Of a stretch of DNA of 9,970 nucleotides, positions 6,892 to 9,970 are shown piece after piece (within the stretch, counting starts at the first letter, position 1; each line of letters starts with the position of its first letter). The stretch is from Gammaproteobacteria bacterium (GTDB taxonomy: Bacteria; Pseudomonadota; Gammaproteobacteria; Pseudomonadales; Oleiphilaceae). Below the pieces are notes generated by a model that saw only the letters and a program-made list of their open reading frames with translations, had not been told where the DNA came from and made no database searches. The translations under genes were made by a program, and so were the position numbers. The stretch is taken from contig RFIV01000238.1 of NCBI GenBank assembly GCA_003695085.1, positions 1 through 9,970 of the forward strand, in the 5' to 3' direction.

Positions 6892-8016
6892 ATGAGTTCC
6901 CGAACTGACATTGAAACAGTGCTTCAACAGATTACTCAGCCGGGCGTGGCGGCGCTGAAACCCTATCAGCCGGGCAAGCCGGAGGATGAGGTGCAGCGTG
7001 AGCTGGGGCTGGAGCGCATCGTCAAGCTTGCCAGCAATGAAAGCCCCATCGGCCCCAGTCCCAAGGCCGTTGCTGCGGCGGCGGAGGCTGCCAGGGGCGT
7101 GCACCGCTACCCCGATGGCTCCGGTTTTCGTCTCAAGCAGGCGCTTTGCAATACGCTGAATGTGCGGCCGGAGCAGCTGACGCTGGGGAACGGCTCCAAC
7201 GACGTGCTCATGCTGATTGCCCAGGCTTTTGCCGGGGCAGAAACAGAGATCATGTTTTCGCGCTATGCCTTCGCGGTGTATCCCATCGCGACCCAGGCGG
7301 TCAACGCGACCCCGGTGATCGTGCCGGACCTGAACTATGGGCATGATCTGCGTGCGATGCTCGGGGCCATCACGGAACGTACACGCATCATTTTCGTGGC
7401 CAACCCGAACAACCCGACAGGCACCTGGTTGCGTCATGCCGAACTGCTGGCGTTTCTGGAGCAGGTGCCCGAGAACGTGCTCGTCGTTCTGGATGAAGCC
7501 TACGCCGAGTATGTGGAAGAGCCGGACTATCCCAACGGGGTGCATTGGCTGCCGGACTTTCCGAACCTGATTGTCACCCGCACCTTTTCAAAAGCCTATG
7601 GACTGGCCGGGCTGCGTGTGGGGTACAGTGTTTCGCATCCGGCCATTGCCGATCGGCTCAACCGTGTGCGCCAGCCCTTCAATGTCAATAGTGCGGCGCT
7701 CGCGGCGGCGGAAGCAGCCTTGGCGGATACGGACCACCTGGCTGAGGCCGTTGCTGTCAACCGGCGTGGCAAGCGCCAGCTGGAAGAAGCCTTCAAGGCG
7801 TTGCGTATCCCCTATATCCCGTCTGCCGGAAACTTCATTACCTTCGAGTTGCCGGGTGAAGCGGCGCCATACAACGAAGCGCTGCTGCGCCGGGGAGCCA
7901 TCGTGCGACCACTGGCGCCGTATCAGATGCCCAACCATTTGCGTGTGACGATCGGAACGGAGGCGGAAAACCTGTTCTTCCTCGAGGCCCTCAAGGCGGT
8001 GCTGGATGCCGGGTGA
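6892..8016 (+). CDS. hisC: Histidinol-phosphate / aromatic aminotransferase
   Basis: Fold-type I PLP aminotransferase. The HisC family transfers an amino group from glutamate to imidazole-acetol phosphate in histidine synthesis, and many members also transaminate phenylpyruvate, 4-hydroxyphenylpyruvate or prephenate. The 374 residues are near the family norm (~350-370). Visible motifs are LASNESP (47-52) for substrate, LGNGSND (98-104) for cofactor phosphate, NPNNPTG (171-177), LDEAYAEY (200-207) with Asp201 and Tyr204 facing the pyridine ring, the Schiff-base lysine K234 in TFSKAYGLAGLRVGY, and R351 in LRVTIGT for the substrate carboxylate. The start has AAAGG at 6879-6883, eight bases before ATG. 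Its place between pheA and tyrA, with no his genes in view, suggests an aromatic role (the hisC2/hisHb position of pseudomonads). Which substrate dominates cannot be read from sequence. Confidence 0.94.
   Translation: MSSRTDIETVLQQITQPGVAALKPYQPGKPEDEVQRELGLERIVKLASNESPIGPSPKAVAAAAEAARGVHRYPDGSGFRLKQALCNTLNVRPEQLTLGNGSNDVLMLIAQAFAGAETEIMFSRYAFAVYPIATQAVNATPVIVPDLNYGHDLRAMLGAITERTRIIFVANPNNPTGTWLRHAELLAFLEQVPENVLVVLDEAYAEYVEEPDYPNGVHWLPDFPNLIVTRTFSKAYGLAGLRVGYSVSHPAIADRLNRVRQPFNVNSAALAAAEAALADTDHLAEAVAVNRRGKRQLEEAFKALRIPYIPSAGNFITFELPGEAAPYNEALLRRGAIVRPLAPYQMPNHLRVTIGTEAENLFFLEALKAVLDAG
7993..8000 (+). promoter_or_regulatory. Ribosome binding site for the tyrA-aroA start
   Basis: AAGGCGGT (AAGG core at 7993-7996) lies about nine bases before ATG 8006 within the end of hisC. 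A second AAGG (8016-8019) stands before GTG 8027 and GTG 8030, so those later starts cannot be excluded. The choice changes only seven or eight residues before the VIGLGLIGGSF nucleotide-binding motif. Confidence 0.45.
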
Positions 8017-9970
8017 AGGTCAGCCCGTGGTGAGCCGCCTCTGTGTGATCGGGCTGGGGTTGATCGGAGGCTCCTTTGCATTGGCAGCCCGTCAACGCGG
8101 TCTGGCTGCTGAGGTGATCGGTTTCGATCTGCGCGAATCCGAGCGGCAGGCTGCATTGAGGCTGGGCCTGGTGGACCGGGTGGAAGGCTCGGCGGCCCGC
8201 GCTGCAGCAGGCGCCGATGTAGTGATGCTCGCCGTCCCGGTGCAGGCCATGCAAAAGGTGGTGCACGAGATTGCGTCCGTGGTCGGCCCGCATGCGGTGC
8301 TGACTGACGCCGGGAGTGTCAAGGGATGTGTGGTAGAGGCGGTGGATGCCGGGCTTGGCGGGCGCTCGACACGTTTCGTGCCCGGTCACCCGATTGCCGG
8401 ATCGGAAAAGAGTGGGGCGGCTGCGGCCAACGCCGAGCTGTATGCCCAGCACAAGACCATTTTGACGCCGCTTCCGGAAACCGATAATGAAGCCGTGCAA
8501 ACGGTTCGCCAGCTCTGGGAGGGCATGGGGGCTGAAGTCATCGAAATGGACGTGGCCCATCATGATGAGGTGCTGGCTGCGACCAGTCACGTGCCTCATC
8601 TGATTGCCTATTCTCTGGTAGATACACTGGCCGGGGCCGAGGATAATCGCGATATCTTCCGCTATGCCGCAGGTGGGTTCCGCGATTTTACCCGCATTGC
8701 CTCCAGTGACCCGGTCATGTGGCGGGATATATTTCTCACCAACAGCCATGCTGTGCTCAAGGTGCTGGATGACTTTTCCGGCGATCTGGCGCGTTTGCGT
8801 CGGGCGATCGAAACGCGGGATGGCGATGCGCTGCTCAAGGTATTCACCCGGGCCAAGGCGGCACGGGATCACTTTACCAAACTACTTGAAAACAGAGCCT
8901 ATACGGACACCATGACATCACAACAGGTTACATTCATTGCCAGACCGGCCGGCGCCCTTGAGGGCGATATTCGCGTGCCGGGTGACAAATCCATGTCCCA
9001 CCGCTCCATCATGCTCGGCTCGCTGGCCGAAGGCGTGACCGAAGTCGAAGGATTCCTGGAGGGTGAGGATGCGTTGGCCACACTGCAGGCGTTTCGCGAC
9101 ATGGGCGTGCGCATCGAGGGACCGGACAAGGGACGCGTGACCATCCAGGGGGTTGGATTGAGGGGACTGGCGGCACCGCGCGACACCCTGTACATGGGCA
9201 ACTCGGGTACCACCATGCGTCTCATGACGGGGCTGCTGTCCGGGCAGAGCTTTGACACCGTGCTCACAGGTGATGCGTCCCTGTCCCGCCGGCCCATGGA
9301 GCGGGTTGCAGCGCCTCTGCGCCTGATGGGGGCGCAGATCGAGACCAGTGAGGGCGGCCGCCCACCCGTGCGTATTTACGGCGGGCAATCCCTGCATGGC
9401 ATTCACTATGATCTGCCGGTAGCCAGCGCACAGGTCAAATCGGCGCTGCTGCTCGCGGGCCTGTATGCCGAGGGGGAAACCTCGGTGACCGAGCCGGCAC
9501 CCACCCGTGATCATACCGAGCGCATGCTGCGAGGCTTCGGGGTGCAGGTCAGGACGGAAGGCAACCGTATCGCCGTTGCCGGCGGGCAAACACTCAGGGC
9601 CACCCAGATTGATGTACCTTCGGACATTTCCTCTGCCGCCTTTTTCCTGGTGGCGGCTTCCATTGTCCCGGGTTCCGAGCTGGTGCTGCGCCATGTGGGC
9701 ATGAACCCCACCCGTACGGGAGTCATCGATATTCTGCGCCTCATGGGGGCGCATATCGATGTGTTCAATGAGCGCGAGGTGGGCGGGGAGCCGGTGGCAG
9801 ACTTGCGTGTGTGCCATGCACCGCTCAAGGGCATACGAATCCCTGGGGAACTGGTACCGCTGGCCATCGACGAGTTTCCGGTCCTGTTTATCGCGGCGGT
9901 GTGTGCCGAGGGCGAAACTGTCCTCAGTGGTGCCGAAGAACTGCGCGTCAAGGAAAGTGATCGTATTCAG
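8006..9970 (+). CDS. TyrA-AroA fusion: prephenate dehydrogenase / EPSP synthase (3' truncated by window edge)
   Basis: One uninterrupted frame of 655 codons with no stop, running off the right edge. Residues 1 to about 300 are a TyrA dehydrogenase that oxidises prephenate (or arogenate) to the tyrosine precursor. They show the Rossmann motif GLGLIGGSF (G16, G18, G21), TDAGSVKG (100-107), GHPIAGSEKSG (127-137) with the likely catalytic His128, SHVPH (194-198) and GGFRDFTRIA (223-232). Residues from about 303 are AroA, joining shikimate-3-phosphate and PEP to EPSP. They show GDKSMSHRS (326-334) with K328 and R333, GNSGTTMRL (398-406), ASAQVKSALLLAGL (473-486), SDISSAAFF, DEFPVL (622-627) with Asp622, and LRVKESDRI at the cut end. 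About 85 residues are missing. The AroA half resembles the Bacillus type rather than E. coli AroA. No linker longer than about 15 residues separates the halves. It overlaps hisC by 11 nt. The same fusion is known in Pseudomonas. Confidence 0.95.
   Translation, partial: MPGEGQPVVSRLCVIGLGLIGGSFALAARQRGLAAEVIGFDLRESERQAALRLGLVDRVEGSAARAAAGADVVMLAVPVQAMQKVVHEIASVVGPHAVLTDAGSVKGCVVEAVDAGLGGRSTRFVPGHPIAGSEKSGAAAANAELYAQHKTILTPLPETDNEAVQTVRQLWEGMGAEVIEMDVAHHDEVLAATSHVPHLIAYSLVDTLAGAEDNRDIFRYAAGGFRDFTRIASSDPVMWRDIFLTNSHAVLKVLDDFSGDLARLRRAIETRDGDALLKVFTRAKAARDHFTKLLENRAYTDTMTSQQVTFIARPAGALEGDIRVPGDKSMSHRSIMLGSLAEGVTEVEGFLEGEDALATLQAFRDMGVRIEGPDKGRVTIQGVGLRGLAAPRDTLYMGNSGTTMRLMTGLLSGQSFDTVLTGDASLSRRPMERVAAPLRLMGAQIETSEGGRPPVRIYGGQSLHGIHYDLPVASAQVKSALLLAGLYAEGETSVTEPAPTRDHTERMLRGFGVQVRTEGNRIAVAGGQTLRATQIDVPSDISSAAFFLVAASIVPGSELVLRHVGMNPTRTGVIDILRLMGAHIDVFNEREVGGEPVADLRVCHAPLKGIRIPGELVPLAIDEFPVLFIAAVCAEGETVLSGAEELRVKESDRIQ

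Noticed and set aside
5701..7545. A 614-codon minus-strand frame spanning the end of serC, all of pheA and part of hisC
   Set aside because: The plus-strand genes have full catalytic motifs. The antisense translation is low in recognisable structure and crosses three gene boundaries, which is typical of a codon-bias shadow.
7991..9817. Minus-strand frames opposite the tyrA-aroA fusion (7991-8872 and 8918-9817)
   Set aside because: They are antisense to clear TyrA and AroA domains, with no family resemblance or ribosome site.
8912..9970. aroA as a separate gene starting at ATG 8912
   Set aside because: No stop codon separates it from tyrA, the frame is the same, and no convincing ribosome site precedes this ATG. 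A fusion is the simpler reading.

Overview
This is a gene-dense chromosomal window (GC-rich, about 60% by eye) from a gammaproteobacterium, probably of the Pseudomonadales/Oceanospirillales/Marinobacter type. The main clue is the gene order gyrA-serC-pheA-hisC-tyrA::aroA, with tyrA fused in frame to aroA. This matches the pseudomonad 'mixed-function supraoperon', which continues into cmk-rpsA. The genes in front of gyrA (class I fumarase, purU, a CBS-domain protein) differ from those I recall in Pseudomonas aeruginosa, so I would not name a genus. All genes are on the + strand. I see no mobile element, CRISPR array, tRNA or rRNA, and no composition break that would suggest transfer.

Left part (1-2100): the C-terminal end of a class I iron-sulfur fumarate hydratase enters from the left edge. 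A 123-bp gap follows, holding a strong 14-bp hairpin and a plausible sigma70 promoter. Then come purU (formyltetrahydrofolate deformylase) and a small protein made of two CBS domains. A hairpin with a T-run closes this block just before gyrA, and an extended -10 promoter motif abuts and partly merges with that hairpin.

Right part (2101-9970): five reading frames lie almost end to end. They are gyrA (DNA gyrase A), serC (phosphoserine/phosphohydroxythreonine aminotransferase), pheA (chorismate mutase-prephenate dehydratase), hisC (histidinol-phosphate/aromatic aminotransferase) and a tyrA-aroA fusion cut by the right edge. Junctions are an 11-nt overlap, a 1-nt overlap, a 15-nt gap and an 11-nt overlap, so this is almost certainly one co-transcribed, translationally coupled unit. 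Functionally, AroA makes EPSP (one step before chorismate). The PheA mutase domain makes prephenate, and PheA and TyrA divide it between the phenylalanine and tyrosine routes. HisC can transaminate the keto acids as well as serve histidine synthesis. SerC supplies serine and pyridoxal phosphate, the cofactor of both aminotransferases.

Everything here is recognisable core metabolism, and I found no undescribed system. Points worth a second look are the tyrA::aroA fusion, the coupling of gyrA to amino-acid genes, the overlapping terminator/promoter before gyrA, the hairpin/promoter overlap before purU, and two unusual residues in motifs that are normally conserved (SerC His79, PheA Thr149).
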